DNA of 64,000 bases from Micropterus salmoides (GCF_014851395.1 NW_024044459.1:18548664-18612663); one strand, 5' to 3'. Counted from the first letter of the stretch, positions 34,801 to 50,700 are shown. Translations and numbers: made by a program. The notes: a model not told the origin generated them from the sequence alone.

Positions 34801-37800
34801 GCTTTATATTTAACAGATACACGTGTATCAATGTCGTCTAAGTCTCATAATAAACGTATTTTCTTAACTATTCCTGTAAGGCAGATGCTTATTTTATTTA
34901 CTACATTATTTATTATGGCAAATATGATGGATGACACCTGGTCACTTATTAAAAATTCATTCATACTTTTAGATGCATGGGTGTGCAGGTAGCAGCCTAC
35001 TGTACAGTAAATTAGGTAAAATGTATATAATTGAGTGCACACGGTTTTCATGACAATAGCAGTTTGTTTCTTGTCCTTGGAGCTTTTTGTGAAGCTACAT
35101 TCGGCACAAAAAAGACATCATTGCTCCTGTGGGAGCACGACAGAAAGATGAAGAGGAGAGAAGCAGATTGTCTGATCCAGAAGACTTGTGGGCGGAAATA
35201 GTGAACCCACACCCCTCTATTCTATTTATCTCTCTAGCCTCCTCTCACAAATGACTTTTATCATTTCAGTACTTTCACTCTAGTGACTTTATCCTTATAA
35301 TAGGCAATAATATATTTAACGGCTTTACATGGAAATTCTGAATAAGCTGTACACATGTTATCAATTAAATTTCAGTCTGCATTAAAATCAAAAAGGTTTT
35401 TCCCCCGAGCTATCTCAGCATAGGGTGTATATATTCCCACAAACACCTCCACACATACAGTACATCAGTTTCCTCTACAGTCTCACATACTCACACATGA
35501 ACCTGGTCTGCTCTCTGTCGTATTTCTTTGTAATGAAAATTGTCACCCAGCACAATGCAGTATCACTGAGCAGTCCCTGTTCCCACACTAAACATCTGCT
35601 TCCAGTGGAGCCCATTGGGTTATAACTGTTTGATAATGTTTTGCTTCTCTACCTTGTAAACATATGGATCTAAGGAATAAAATGAGAAAAAACAAAAACA
35701 AAAACCAAGTATAAGTACTTATTTATAAAACCTTACTTTGAAGTGACAAACCTTGACCTATGTGATTTTCCTGCTGGTCATGTAAGGGTATTGCAGTTTG
35801 GGATGGCTATGCGCCCAAGCCATGAACTTCGCACTGGCTTTATGAACTCTGCGATAGGAATTATCACTCCCAAGCTTAGTGTTTGGCTTTGTTTGTCAAC
35901 CTGCTTGTTAGTCCACCGAATAATACGTGTTGCCTGGCTTCAATCTCCTCTACCATTGGCGTGATTTCGTCTTCAAAAACGTTTGCTTTTCTCTTTTGGT
36001 TAATGGCTATCCCTGACTTATCCTTTATTTGTGCTAGCATTATATAAGGGGAAAACGCTGATTGTAAGGTAATTGGCATCAATTTCACGTTCATTTGAGC
36101 TTTATAGATTACTTTATTGTCTTTCAACCAATCTTTCCAACCATGAGTGTAAACACATTTAGCCCCTCATAGCTTTAACACTTTCAGCATTGAAGCCTTT
36201 TTCTACACATTGAATTCAAAAACATCAAAGCAGTAAAGTGCCAGTCGCTTTGAAAGGCTAAGAGTGAGCGTCGAGAAAAAAAACAAAACAAGGTCCATCT
36301 GTAGTGCTGCACAACACAATTTGGCCTCTCATCAGTGCAGATACCAAAGCAGCCAGCAGTGTTGCATCATTAGTGGCTATTCCAGTACCTAATCATCAGT
36401 GGATCCCAACAGTGATTCTGTCATCTCTGCTTTTAAATATTTATAACAGATGTGTATTTCTGGATCCCCCAGCCATCGTTTGCCTAATGAATCTATTACC
36501 ACCAAGTCCAGTTTCATCTTTGACTCTTTAATCTTTTATAAAGAAAAAAGTATTTCATCACAGAGCTACCATGAACCTGGTGGTGTGTGTGTGTTTGTGT
36601 GGTAGGTTTTAATTTCCTGAGGTTCAGTCTCTGTTGGACAGTGACAGCTTCTCACTTCTCACCTCTGTACTCACAGCAAGCTGTTTTAAATGACTGACCC
36701 GAAATTGCTTCTGAATAATAAAATGTGCTGCCCTTCATTGTGCCCTATGTCTTGCTCTGTGGTGGTAAAACACACTACTTTGTGTCACGCTGTCAGTTTC
36801 ACAGTTTCATTTTCCATAATAGCTGTTCCTCAGATTAGCTGGAAAAAAAAGGTTTGAGGTTGAGTGGGAAATGGAGAGTGAAACAAAGGGTGAAAGAGTA
36901 GAAAACAGTGTCTGTCTCTTTGTTTCTTTTGCTTTCCATCTCTGTCTTTATTTGTTTAAATGAAATTTCTTACAGTACAGTGAAGGCCCTGAGGGATGGA
37001 GGGCACATTTGAGCCGATTTGAAGGGAGAGCTAGCCGGTAGTCCTGAATTGTACTGTAGAGTTGGGAGGCTTCCTCTCTGACTAATGAGGACACATTACA
37101 GTGTTACAGTGTAATTCATTGCAAAGCATTGTGAATGTTTTTAATGCCATGAGGTCCAGCGTGATGCAAAATCTTCTGTAAAGGATGCAATGCCATTAAA
37201 CTTTAATGATTGCCTGGGAGCAACTGGGTCACTGCTGCAGCAAATTATTAAAGTATACAGCATGGGTAAAATACTATATATATATATATATATAAAAGTA
37301 GGGTAAAAATATATCAGATTTGATACAAACTGACAACTTTAACACAAGTTAAGCAGAATGTATTAATGGGAAGACTGGACTTTACAATCAAAGAGCAATT
37401 CAGAGCAAAACATTTACATTATGTAAAGTATTCTGGAGGGATATGATATGAATAGACATATAGTAGTACATACTGAATGTACACTCTGTGTACTTAAGTA
37501 CTTATATGTTCTGTGGAGTTTATAACAAACAAAATTATGTTTACCCTTAAGTGCTTTTTTACCAAAACATTATGTATATCCTTGGGGCCCTATGCAAATA
37601 TTTTATGAGGAAGGAAATGCATTCAAACATGATTGCTTTCAATATTTTAAATTGTGGATTGCTTATTCCATGTTTGCTAGCTTGCTGTCTTCTTCGCTTC
37701 TCACTCTTTTGTACATCACCATCGCCTGCTTGGACGTCCTTGTGTGCATGAATGATACAAAAATAGTGACAATGCTCCACAGGGTACCTTCAGTGTGTTT

Positions 37801-40800
37801 AACTAAACATTTTATGCTTCTTGTATTTCAACTCCACTGCATTCAGATGGAAATATTACACTTCACTACTACTCCACTAATTACTTACAGATTAAGATCT
37901 GACTTACAAAACATATGATCACACTATAAAATATGATGCATTATTATATATTCAACTATGTAAGAGTATGTGAAATCTTGTTACTTTCCCCCTGATGATA
38001 CATACCCTAGCTTTAACTAACACTTTTAATGTAGGACATTTATTGCAATAAAGTGGTATTGGTGTTTACAAGTGTTTTTTCCACCATTGAGCACAAATAT
38101 GAGAAACCATTACAATAACCATCATTGTCATTACTGTACATGTGATAACAATGACAGGGACATCTGTGTTATTAAAGCAACCATGTGAATCAATACCAAC
38201 GTGATACCAACATGGTGTAAAAATGTGTGTGTGTATTCACTTTAATCAAGTTATAAAAAACAGATATATTGTAAACACTGACATATAATGTGCACAGGAA
38301 AAATCTCTAACTATCGACCCCATTGTTGACACAACATAGGCTCAGATTATCCATCTGGCTCTCTAAAATCTACATTAGCAAAATTGTTCCATTTTATACT
38401 ACTTCCTTATCTTGTCTAAAATTGCAGGATGGATCAATAAAAGCATTAAATGAATGGAGACAGCGGTAAATGGAAGTGCAAAAAACGGCGGAAATGTCAG
38501 ATATTGCGTTGCCATGGAAATATTATCTCGTTAGGTGGTGACACAATTTAGAAATATGTACTCCGTTAAGAAATATTATGTAACTGCTCCCTCTCTCAGT
38601 CCTTCTCTGTCTCTCTTTCTCCATGTCAAAGACTGTTAGAGCGCAGATTATTGTTGATGTAATAAAATCCAGCCAGCCAGTGAATTGAAATGACAGACAC
38701 ATAAAAAGCAGGGATAGGAGTATCGCAATGGAGATGGAGGAGGGAAAGTGTATGTATTTTCCAGTAACCTTGGTGACTCTGTCCCCAGCCCATCCCCACT
38801 GTAGGGAACGAAGCCCGTCCATCCTCCTGCGGGGTAAACGTCTCTCCTCTGGACTCAGTTTGGTTCACTGAATCCGTACTGAGAGAGACACAAAGAGATG
38901 AAAGTATGAAGGGATGGAGGAGGAGTGGGTTTCGACAACAAGAGAAGTGAGGATGCTGGTTGAGCAGGGCAGAGGAGGCGGAGTGGGATGATAGGTGAAG
39001 TGCAAAGAGAGAGAGGAGGAGGAAAGAGGTGGTTGGATGATGAGAAGAGAAGAGGAAGAGGAGGAGGAGAGAGAATGTCCACGCAGAGCTCAGTCTTCTC
39101 TGTTTTCCCTGACTAAGAATAGCAGCTCTTCTGGTAACCCAATGCCCCAGGACATGACCATTTGAATAAAAGCCTCTATCACTTCACATAATGCCTGATG
39201 TGTGTGTGTGTGTGTGGCTCTACTGTAGGTGTGTGTCTGTGTGCTTGCATGTGTTGGCATGTGTCTGTGTGTAAGTGTGGGGAAGTATTTTGAAGACAGA
39301 TACTCAAATTCATCAGAATAATAAGAGAGACAGACAGGAAATAAGAGAGAGAGAGCAGGCTAATTGATGGTGATGAAAATGGGCTGGTTAAGAAGACAAG
39401 ACTTAATGTTTTATTTCAGTGAGCAAATAACTGTCATGTCTCTCTCTCTGTCTGTGTGCTTTGCCTGCTTCATGTACGGTCTTTGGAACTTTATACGGGA
39501 TGAATCTGGGCATGAAAAGCAAATGCAGTTAAAAAGCAATGTTTCCATATGTCTGTGCCATATGTCTGCTTATTTCATCTTGGGCTGTAAAGTGAGACTG
39601 TTGGCACAACTGAGGAGTGGTGTTGTAGATGTGTTTGATCTCGGGGTCACAAATATCAACAGCCTTTCTCTCTTTATCTTTCTCTCTTCAGCACTACTTC
39701 CTCATCGTGTTTGGTCATGATGGACAGAAGCCTCTGGAGCTGCGGACAGAGGAGGAGAGTGAGTGTGACGAATGGGTGGAGGCCATCCAGCAGGCGAGGT
39801 ACACACATAGCATTGTATCAAGGGTATTTGTGTGCCTTCCCTTTTCTGTTTGGTCAGACTGCCTGATCACAGTTGATGTGATGTGACAGAACATTAAGAT
39901 TAGAGAGCATTAATATAAACATTTAAGGCCATATTCGTGGTTTTTCATGTTATCAAAAGAAGTGTTTATTGCTTGTATTATATAGGTGGTGTCATACAAG
40001 CATCCCTATGTGCTCCAGGTGTCATGTGTGCTTCCGTGTTTCCTGCAGATTCACAATGATTGGTCTCTGCATATTCTGAACTTCTTCCGAAATTTGAAAT
40101 GAGTGCCTGACTAAATCCAAATCATATTGTGACCCATATCATTCAATGGCTCTAGAATCAGAATCAGAATAAGTTTTATGGCCAGGTACATTTTCACCTA
40201 CGAGGGATTTGGTATAAATTGGTGCTTACTCTATACCCCCATCGTAGACCTACAAGGGTGATTAAGCCTTACTACTATTTTAGCATGTAGAGAGTGGGGC
40301 ATTTCTTTCTCACTGTGTTAGCTTTGTTGCAACTAAATGTTAGGAAAACCTAAACCTTTTTCACAGTAGGAAAAGCCCAGCTGTAAATAATAATGTTAAT
40401 GTTATTAGAAACATGTGTGCTTTTCAATCTATGACAAGTCGAAATGTTAGCTGTGAAAAAGGCCTGTGGAAGCAAATCATTGGTTGTGGTCATTGTGATA
40501 TCATTGAATGGAACGCCACTTTTAAGGACATTTCGGCGTGCCATGTAAACACATTTTAAGGTTTTCGCGTGTCACTTCAAGCTGCTCGGACTGCATTGAC
40601 TTCTATTGTGCAGAAACAGCGTGTCGTTTCACATTGTTCAAGCAACACAAAGGAGGTTAACCCTACCTGTTAGCAAGATCTGCGCAACTGTAGGGTTAAC
40701 CAGTCGACATGTATATTTAATTAATGATGGTTAACATTAGCAGTAAAGTACATCGGGTGGGGGGTGGGTTGGGGGATGTTAATGCTAGCATCGTTAGCTA

Positions 40801-43800
40801 GCTAGCTACTTAAACTTTAACGTGGCTAATACTATGTAGCTAACGTTAGCAACGATGTAGAATTCTAACTTACGTAAAGTAATATAAATAGAAACCAAAA
40901 ACTAATGTTGTGTAATTATTGTTTCACATTTGATTCAAATGTTGCAGAACATAAATGGGTGCACTGAATTGTATCACCTTTCCCAATGAGCCCCACCTAC
41001 TTCACACCAGTGAGAAAAGCTAGGGCAGAAATACATAAATGTCTCCAAACTGTGTGTGTTCATTAAGGACCTCATTGCTCACAGTGAGAAGCTGGTTAAA
41101 AAATACTTAATTAGGGGTCATTAAGATTTTTAAGCTTCACACAGTGTGGATCAATTGTATCAAAGCTAAACGTTCACACATCAATGAGGGACAGCAGCAA
41201 GACATAGTCATTATTTTGTATATTCTGCTATTCAGTCAGTTTGTGATATGACGTGTTTGTCCCATTTGTGGACTTCTCCTTATTTTCAGTTACTCTGACA
41301 TCATCATTGAACGAGAGGTGCTGATGCAGAAATACATCCACCTTGTACAGATAGTGGAGACTGAGAAGGTGGCTGCCAATCAGCTGCGCACCCAGCTGGA
41401 AGATCAGGACACAGAAATCGAGAGGCTCAAGGGAGAGGTAAGGCATGGATACACACACCTCTAAACATCCAAGGGTATAATCCACAAGATTTCCATCATA
41501 TCAAAACCCATTTTCATTCAGTTAATGGCCAGTACTTTTTCAGCAATAGCCATTTAATGTTTTTGCATTCAGTTATCTCTTTCACCTGGGATTTAAATTA
41601 CATACCCACAGGAAACAATGAATGTGTATACTAAACAGGATGCATAAGACAAAAGCCAGCACCTGTGTGCATTTCACATAACACTGTTGACTCTGTAGTT
41701 GCTTTGGCTGATTTGATATTCAGTATGTTGGTGTTAAAGTTTGCTGTCTGCTGTAGTGTAAAACATTCTCAAATTGAGATATTACAGGTAAGCTATCCTG
41801 GCCATTCAAATGAAAACGAGAAACATGAATATCGCACACCATTTAGTATAACGTCATTATATAGACAGACCATCTCCCAGCATCCCCATCTGTGACTGAC
41901 TGCCTGCATCCCTGTTTAGACGGCCTTTACAAAAAACACTATAGTATTACTATAAAGAATTACTATATAAATACCACAAAAAAACAATAAAAATAAAAAT
42001 AGTAATATCACTATTACTATAACAATTCTATGTTTTCGTGGAACGCACATTAGAAAATTGGCTATGCTGATCTTATAGGGAAGTTATGGTTATATACTAT
42101 ACAATTCATTTAGTATACTCTCCAGGTGTACAAGAGGCAGCTCTTGAAACACACCCCAAGATGCTTAAGGCTGCCGCTATGCTATGCTGTAGATACATGA
42201 GTTGCTCTTCCTCTCTTGTATTCCTAGCCCCTTAAAACATGTTTACTGAAGTGTCATTTTGAACGGAAGTCTGGAATGAGTGTTAAAAAGCAACCAGAGG
42301 TGTTGCCAAATCAAGCAGGACTGAAATCCTACGTATCACAAAGTTTGATGGCATTTGTATCCTTTTTAAACATTAAGACATGTAATATGAAATCATTAGT
42401 TAATCACTATTACTACTACTTCATCACAAAGGTTAATTCACTTAAAAGTTAAAGGTACCTTGTGGAGTTTTCTTATGAACAAATAAATGCATGTTGATGT
42501 GTGTATCCTTGAGGTCTAACACGTGTGTCAAATGCATTTCCTTCCTCATGCAACATTTGCCAAGCTAAGTTCTTGAATATCTTAAATCGTACACAGTTTA
42601 CATCCATATTTACTTACTTGCAGTCTTCTTCCTCTTTGCCTTTGGTGGCGAATTGCTGCATTTCTTGGGCATTAGGGGTGCCAATAGTTGATCAGTGGAA
42701 TCTTAAAATAAAACGTGTAGCAGGAATGTATTGCTTGTGTATTGCACACATGCTAAAACATTCATCCATAGCGCTACAGGTGGTCAAAATCTCCACAGGG
42801 TAATTTTTAAGACCACATTTCCCATTGTCATTTTTTTGGTGACAAATTTTCTTTATAGCTCGCTCCCCAGCACACCCACACAGCTCTGTGATTACTCTCC
42901 TGCCATGAATCATGTGAAGAGTGATCGAAGGAGAAACACATGCATATAGGCTACCCTATATATATCTATATTTTTTATCTATATCCCTATGGGTATGTAG
43001 TGTGTGTGTGTTTCTTCTCACAGCCATGTTATGGAGGAGTGGGTGTGAACGGTACTCATTCACCTCTGAGCGTAGGAGGAGAAGCCCACCGCTCAATAAA
43101 GACAAGCCCACCAGCATCCTTACAAACAGCTGAACTATTATGCTTATCAAATAGACAATAAACACATTTCTGTTCCTCACAGCATGGCAAATCAGACGAA
43201 CGTGCTCACACAAACACAACTGACCTCCATAACATTGTTGATCAGAACTAATTACAATTCTCACACATACACAAATGACAGCAGGTAATTACTGGTTTAT
43301 GGTAATTAGATCAATAGCTCTTATATTTTCTGAAGTGAAATAATTGTACTTCGGATCCTGACATCACTGTCAGACTGCTGAAAAAAAGCTTGTTCTTCTC
43401 TTAGATTAGGGCTGGACAATAATGTGAGATTATTTATTAGTTTATTGTCTTTGACAGGAATGGTAGTGTAATGATATAATTGCTTTTCTTGTCCAAAGGA
43501 GTGAATCCAATAAAGTGTTGAAAAAAAGAAAGAAAAGTTATTTAATATTTTTGTTTGACACATTTACAGTTTGTTTCATGTAATCCAAACCTGTGGAGCA
43601 CGATTTATTGCATTGAACATCAGTTTTAAAAACTGTACATATGGTTTTGCAGTTTATTAATATTGTGATATTGATTTCAATCTTGTCTCCTAGCCAAAGA
43701 TGTGTCTTTTTGGTAGGTATTTTTGGTAAAATAACTTAGTATTTTGGTAAAAATTATGAGTAAAGTAGCTTTGTTTAAACCAATTCATTAATTTTCTCCA

Positions 43801-46463
43801 TGTACAGTATGTTGAATTGTTCGCTTGCCTCTAGACAAATTTCACATCTTTGCTGCATCGTACGTTCAGTTGACCTGCTTTGCACAAAATGACATTCTAG
43901 GTTACGCTACCAATTAATTGGAGTTAATTAGTTTGAAGTGTAACTTAACCAAATTGCTTAGTACTTCAAAGGAAACATGGAAACTAGGAAGTTATTAGAA
44001 TTTTTTTTTATATGTAATGCATCATTTAGTGTCTCTGTTGGACCAGATGAGAAGTGACTGATTTGTACATGTTCTCTTATGTGCCACATAGATGACCAAA
44101 AGGCACTGGAAGAATTATTCTTATGGTACAGGTGCTTGATTGAAATTGGATTTTTGCCTGTGCAACAGTTGGCTCCAGGGAAAGCTATTTTCCTGTTGGC
44201 TAGCTGCTAACATCTCCATAAATCACATATCAGCTGTCATTTTCACTTCTGTCTATGCTCATCTGGACTAACCTGTTGCGCTGCTTTTAGTTGTAATTCT
44301 CCCTTGAAGCAACAAGTGTGGCGGACACTCCCCCCTGCTACACACTGTGATAATATCTCAGTGGCAGGATGCAGTGAGATCCGTTGATAATGAAAATGCT
44401 AATGAAAGACATTTTATATTAGGAAACATCTGCCTGTGTAATTGGACTGCTCGTGAAAAAAGGATTAGATTTTGAGAGCCAGTGTGCAGATGATGATCCA
44501 TCTCATTAAAACACACGCTTGTTTGTTTGTTTTTGTGTGTATGTGTGTGTGTTGCTCCGTATTTATGAATAATTAAACCAACTAGCCACTGTAACTGTCA
44601 ACAGTTGGCAGACTCGCTCCTCTCCGCTGCCATTTGCATGATAGCCGAGTGAACAACAACTTTGGTTTCATCTTTCATGCTTTTCTCCCTCTGTGATAAA
44701 CTGGTGTTGTCAAGAGGCCTGAAGGTAAAAGCAAATGGGGGAAAGTAATATAGTACGAGAGCCAGTCTAGAAAAATCTTTTACTAGATATGTTTGATGTT
44801 GGTCATCACTGTTCTTTAAAGAGAAGTGGTGCTATCTATTATTAGGTTTACAATGTGAAATGTGATTTTCTCCACAGCTTAATAACATTTTGTGTTGGCT
44901 TATTCCCTTTGTGATGTGTATCATGTTTGCCTCAGTTTTGAAACCTGGAAGATGACATTAAATTTGTGGTAGGCGGCTGGCTTTTCTTACCTGCAGCAAG
45001 TAAATGTCACATGTCTAAAGACTAATGTGACTCCGCTGATGAAAGTATTTCGAGGCTGTAAAAAGTACTCAAAAATTGACATAATTAGATAGATTAGTTC
45101 TTTAAAAGGCCTTGATATTATGATTTCCATGGACTGGCTTCTGCTAGAAATAGAACATATTCAGCTGCAGGGGATTATATTTTGTCTTCACTACCTGCTG
45201 TGACTACAGGTGATCAGGCACATATAAGCTTTAATTTGGTTACTGTCACCAGCTGATAGCAGCCCTCCCCCACGTCATTCTCTCTTTCTGAATGAAGGCA
45301 CGAGATTGTCAAAGATGAGGAAGTCTGATGTCTATCTGGTGCAATCGTACCAACAGTTCACTGAGCACACACTGCATGACTATCACTTATGCAACATTTA
45401 ACCAAATGACTGTTAGTCCCTTTAGGAATATAATATCCTCATTGATTAAATCTTATCACTTTTTCACTATACCTCAGAAGACCATTGTTTCTCTTTAATG
45501 TGATTTTAATGTAATATAACGTGTCTTCTTTGCAGACATTTTCACCCATATTATGTCTCATGATTTTTTCTTTAAAGATTGTTGCTCTGAACAAAACTAA
45601 GGAGCGAATGCGGCCTTACCATGTCAACCATGAAAATGAAGACCCGGATATAAAAAAGATCAAAAAGGTAAATCGATTATTTTCCGCCATCTTATTTCAA
45701 GTTGAAATTAGGTTTCATGTGTTTTTCTTTTATGTGTTGTTCACAGTATGTGCGGTGTGCTCTGTGTGTCTGACCGTGTCTAAGCTACCTTGTTTGTATC
45801 TCTTCAGGTGCAGAGTTTCATGCGAGGCTGGCTCTGTCGGAGGAAGTGGAAGATCATTGTTCAGGACTACATCTGCTCTCCTCACGCTGAGAGCATGAGG
45901 AAGAGGAACCAGATCGTCTTCAACATGGTGGAGGCAGAGACAGAGTATGTAGATACATTATGCCTAGAGTAGCAGCACAGACTGAAGAAAAGCTGTCACT
46001 ATTGTCAAGCTTTGCAATAGATGGTGAATCTTACTTACTGTAGATTAATACTCAAGAACGGAGGGTTTGTTTGTTTACTGTAAGCAATATACAGTAGATC
46101 TGGCCGATATGATGATAAATGAGAAGACAGAGATTTTGTCAACATTTTATGTTAAACCATAAAAACTGGAGTAGATGTCATTTCAATATTTCTAGTTGTA
46201 TGACACCATTTCAGACAATTATATAAATCAGTGAACAGGACTGCATTCTGATAATATTGGATTTACAGGATTTTTGCACAATTGTGATGAAGGTCTTATT
46301 ATTGCAAGTCAGGTCTTTAACAGATATTCCATCCCGATATATCACCTTAATTGAATTTAAAAAAAACCAACTATTATCATGATATACTGTATATATAGTT
46401 ATATACATATCTGTATCTATACTGAAAAGTTAAAATATACACTGATAGAAGATTAGATAGAAG

Positions 46464-46517
<54 letters not shown>

Positions 46518-47673
46518 AAATAGATATAAATAGATATCTCAACCATCTCTTCTGTACATGTGTTGGATTGAACTGAACTGAATCAGAGTCAGATGGTACT
46601 GTACTTGTCAAACAAAACTACCTCCTCCAGTTCAGATGCTGTAAACCAAATCAGTTATGCTTTAATGAATAAACATGACCTAGAGCTGGTGCTGGACAAA
46701 TATAAAATATTTTTAAAAATGCAATATATTTGATGAAAGAGTAATCAGATTAATTGAGAGCTGAGACCTGGGGCCCCTTTCGAGATTTCCGAGTCCTGAT
46801 TACACACAGATCGCAGGTGGTTGTAGCTTCACGTTTCACTACAGATTGTCGTTCAAAAATTGCAGATGATATTTCCAGTCCTGCAGGCCTCCCACATGCT
46901 TATGCATGGGTCACACGTATAGCATTTATTTTAATTAAAGAAACATGTCAGAATTATTTCATGTTGCATATCGCAACTTGCATGTTGCAAATTTGGTGAA
47001 AGGTCATTAGTAATGTATGTACAACGAGGAGCAAATAGGGAGAGGCACTCCGAATTTATTACTCTCAGCTAGAACAAAATCAAAACATTCAGGAAATGTA
47101 AGACAAAACTGAAAATATATTGCATAACCCAACTATTAAATATTAACAACGTCAATTGCCAGGAGTCTGCTTTACTGTACTGGTCTAAAGCCTGTTTGAG
47201 TCCCAGACATTAGGTAAAATGAGTATTGTTCTGTTTGTTTTTGTGTGACGACAGGTACGTCCACCAGCTCTACATCCTGGTGAACTGTTTCCTCAGACCT
47301 CTGAGGATGGCTGCCAGCTCTAAGAAACCCCCCATCAACCACGACGACGTCAGCAGCATCTTCCTCAACAGGTGTGTATGTCTGGGTAAATGTGTTTGTA
47401 TCCATCTTTACTTTTAATGAGTGAATCACTGACGTGCTAATTATGCAGGAGACAGACACTGAGGAATAAAAAAATAAATAAAATAAAGCCATTTGTCTTT
47501 TTGTTTTCACACTGCATTTACACTGTGTCTTCAGTGAGACCATCATGTTCCTACATGAGATTTTTCATCAAGGCTTGAAGGCGAGGATAGCCAACTGGCC
47601 AACTCTTGTGCTGGGTAAGCTGTTACTTAACCTTACACAATACTCAAAACACACAAATACACACTCTGTGCGT

Positions 47674-47744
<71 letters not shown>

Positions 47745-50700
47745 AGTCTTGACGTCTTACTACCCCATTCACGCAGATACACACACACGCTTATTTCCCT
47801 ATCTTGTTCTGCAACGAGCACATTCATTGTCTTCACAATGACCACCCAGACCAGAAGGCATGCCACATATTCACCTCTGAAAACAGAAGCTCCCTTGATA
47901 GATAAGCATCACCAAGGAGACAGACTGCCGAAAGACACAACAGCTTGTGACAAATTCAGTATAAAAAGGGCAGAGTGATTCAACATGTCACCCTTATCTG
48001 ACACTGTGCTGTAGCCTGACGCTGAATGTAGATTTTTGATCAACAATTTGTTTGACATCAAATCAATTTCTGTAGTATTTTCGGTATAGACTGATTGCTT
48101 TCTGACATTGTTATTAAAATACAGAGTCTCCAATAAAACGTGCATTTAAATACTCACAGGCTATGTTGAAATTGATAGAAGCATCCATCTATGACTATTA
48201 TAATGGAGGTTCTAATAATCTGTATTTGCTTTTCTTGCATGGCTTTTATTCTTTTATCTTTTTGAGGGCATGTCCATTGAACAGCCTGATGATCAAGTCA
48301 TTTGGTTCTCTGCAGTGAATTAGGAAACTTGGATTTACTTCATCCAATGCTATTTCAGAATGTCCCATGAATGTTCAAATGAGGTTATATTTATTTTTGT
48401 AGATTTTGTCATTTATCTAAGGCCATGATGATGCAGACACTCAATCTGACAATCAATCTTATCCCATTTCCCTTTAACATCAGGCTACCATAGCCACATC
48501 TTCTCCACCGCCTCCTCGATTTAGGTTGACTTGGATGAATTTATATTAGCAAATTAAATTGTTTTTCCTTTATTTTGACAATTTATTATTTACCTTGGCC
48601 TTATACCCTCATTATGAGTGGAGGTACGGTACACAGCTATGCAGCGAGCTGAGCACACCTCCAATAAAGGTTGAAGACAGCAGTTGGCGTTTTTATTGGA
48701 AGCAATTAACAAACTGTGACAACTGTACTGGACAATTAGAAACAATGTTAGAACAAGGAGTGTGTTGCTCTCAAAAAGAGAGGCTAAATCTACATCTGTC
48801 CACTACAGAGACTCTATTCAACTGGAGGAGGACCTAGTATAATATACTAACATTAAATAACATTAAACAAAAAGTTTCATGTTAGTATAATACTAATATA
48901 TTTATAGGTTACGCTTTATTTGGCTAATGTCTGCCTACATATTGTTTATATTAGGCCTATTAGTAACATTTCAGCAGCTTATTAGTTGAGTTTTAACAAT
49001 TCAACTGATTCACAAATAAAACTGTTTTCTTTCTTATTAAGGTTTGGTTAAGGCTTATGTTAGTGTATTCATTTTAATTTCATATAATGGTATCCTATAC
49101 CTGCCACTGTTGACAAGCCAGCTGCTGCTCTGTCTCTTAGCTGTTGCTGTGGTGCTGAGGGTAATCACTGAGATGCAGTTTGACCAGTGTTTGTGTAAAG
49201 GACATTTAGGCTTTATTATGAGCGACCAATGGTAGCATGCAAGAAGGTAGGACCTAAAGAGAAAGGTCAAAGCAATGCAAAAACGTACAAAATCAATGCC
49301 AACTGTAGAACGCAAAAGCCTAATCCGAGATATTTTGAGAGATTTAGAAATCCCGACCAGTCACATATTTTAGGTCCCAAAAAAGAGGACATATTTTCAC
49401 CTTAACATTAAATCGTAATAGGAAGTGCAAGGCAGTAATTAATCTAGTTAACATACACATAAAGTCCACGAGAGTTAATGTAAAAGTAAAACGCTATAAC
49501 ACTTAGCCCAACAGTAATTTAGACTTGAGTGCTGCTTTTAATACTGTCTCACATAAGATGCTTCTTGACAGATTAGCTTCTATTGGCACTGCTCTGTCTT
49601 GGTTTAGGTCATATCTATCTGGACGCAGTCGGCGTATTCAATTAAAAGGTTTTCGATCAAGAACATCTATAGTCACTACTGGTGTTCCCCAGGGTTCTGT
49701 CTTGGGCCCGCTTCTTTTCATTATTTACATGCTCCCTCTTGGTTATATTTTGAGGAAATATGGGATTCATTTCCACTGTTATGCGGATGACACCCAACTC
49801 TACTTGTCTGCCAAACCCACTGGTTCTTTCCCACCACCATCTTTGTCCAGCTGTTTAGCTGAAATTAAAGAATACTGTAATCTATCCTTCTTCACAGGTT
49901 AAAAGTGTGGGTGTCATCATGGATAGCACACTATCCTTTGAAGCTCAAATTAATAATATCACGTGGATCGCATACTTCCACTTGCGTAATATTAACTGTC
50001 TCCGTCCCTTTCTTTCAAATAATAATACTGCAGTTCTTATTCATGCACTGGTCACTTCACGTATAGACTACTGTAATGTTCTTTTCACAGGTGTTCCCTC
50101 CAAATTGCTACATAAGCTTCAGTTAGTTCAGAATTCTGCAGCTCGTGTTCTTTCTAGAACTCCTTATACTGAGCACATTTCTCCAGTTCTTCAGCGATTG
50201 CACTGGCTTCCAGTAAAGTATAGAGTTGAATTTAAGATCCTGCTACTTACTTATAAGGCACTTCATAGTCTTGCACCCCAATACCTTACACAACTTCTCC
50301 ATGTTTACACCCCTTCATGTGCTCTCAGATCTTCATCTTCAATTTCTCTTGTGGTACCTCGGATTCGACTAAATACCATGGGTGCCAGATCTTTTAGTTA
50401 TGCTGCCCCCCGCCTATGGAACTCTCTTCCCCTTGATGTTCGCAATAGCGACTGCTTGTTGACTTTTAAAACGCGTCTTAAGACACATCTTTTTATACAA
50501 GCTTTTTTATAACATGTACTGAGTTTTTAATGCATTTTATCTGTATGCGGCTTGTTTGTTGTGTGTATTGTTTTATGCAGTGATCTGCATATTGTTTGTG
50601 AGGTGACCTTGGGTGTTATGAAAGGCGCCATTAAATAAAATGAAAATAGTTTGTAATTTTATTCTTAGACTTACCCTCATGTGACTTTACATACTACGTA

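Larger units (their letters stand above)
49510..50645 (+). mobile_element. L2-like LINE, 5'-truncated
   Basis: RT from [13 protein letters not shown] through [33 protein letters not shown] and [19 protein letters not shown] (frame 49525-49902), then after an inner deletion and a stop a second frame (49907-50512) with [35 protein letters not shown] and [15 protein letters not shown]. It ends with the LINE 3' end tgaaaggcgccattaaataa. It differs from the L2-like copy in intron 1, so it is a separate family or subfamily. Confidence 0.88.

Noticed and set aside
37551..37918. Overlapping small frames in intron 1
   Set aside because: AT-rich chance frames near a decayed repeat; no family features.
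46464..46516. CRISPR-like or other array
   Set aside because: Simple tetranucleotide run; no spacers. No CRISPR array anywhere in the window.
47545..47866. Open frames of 98 and 77 codons at exon 7
   Set aside because: They run through the (CA)n microsatellite; only the first 80 bases of the + frame (exon 7) are coding.
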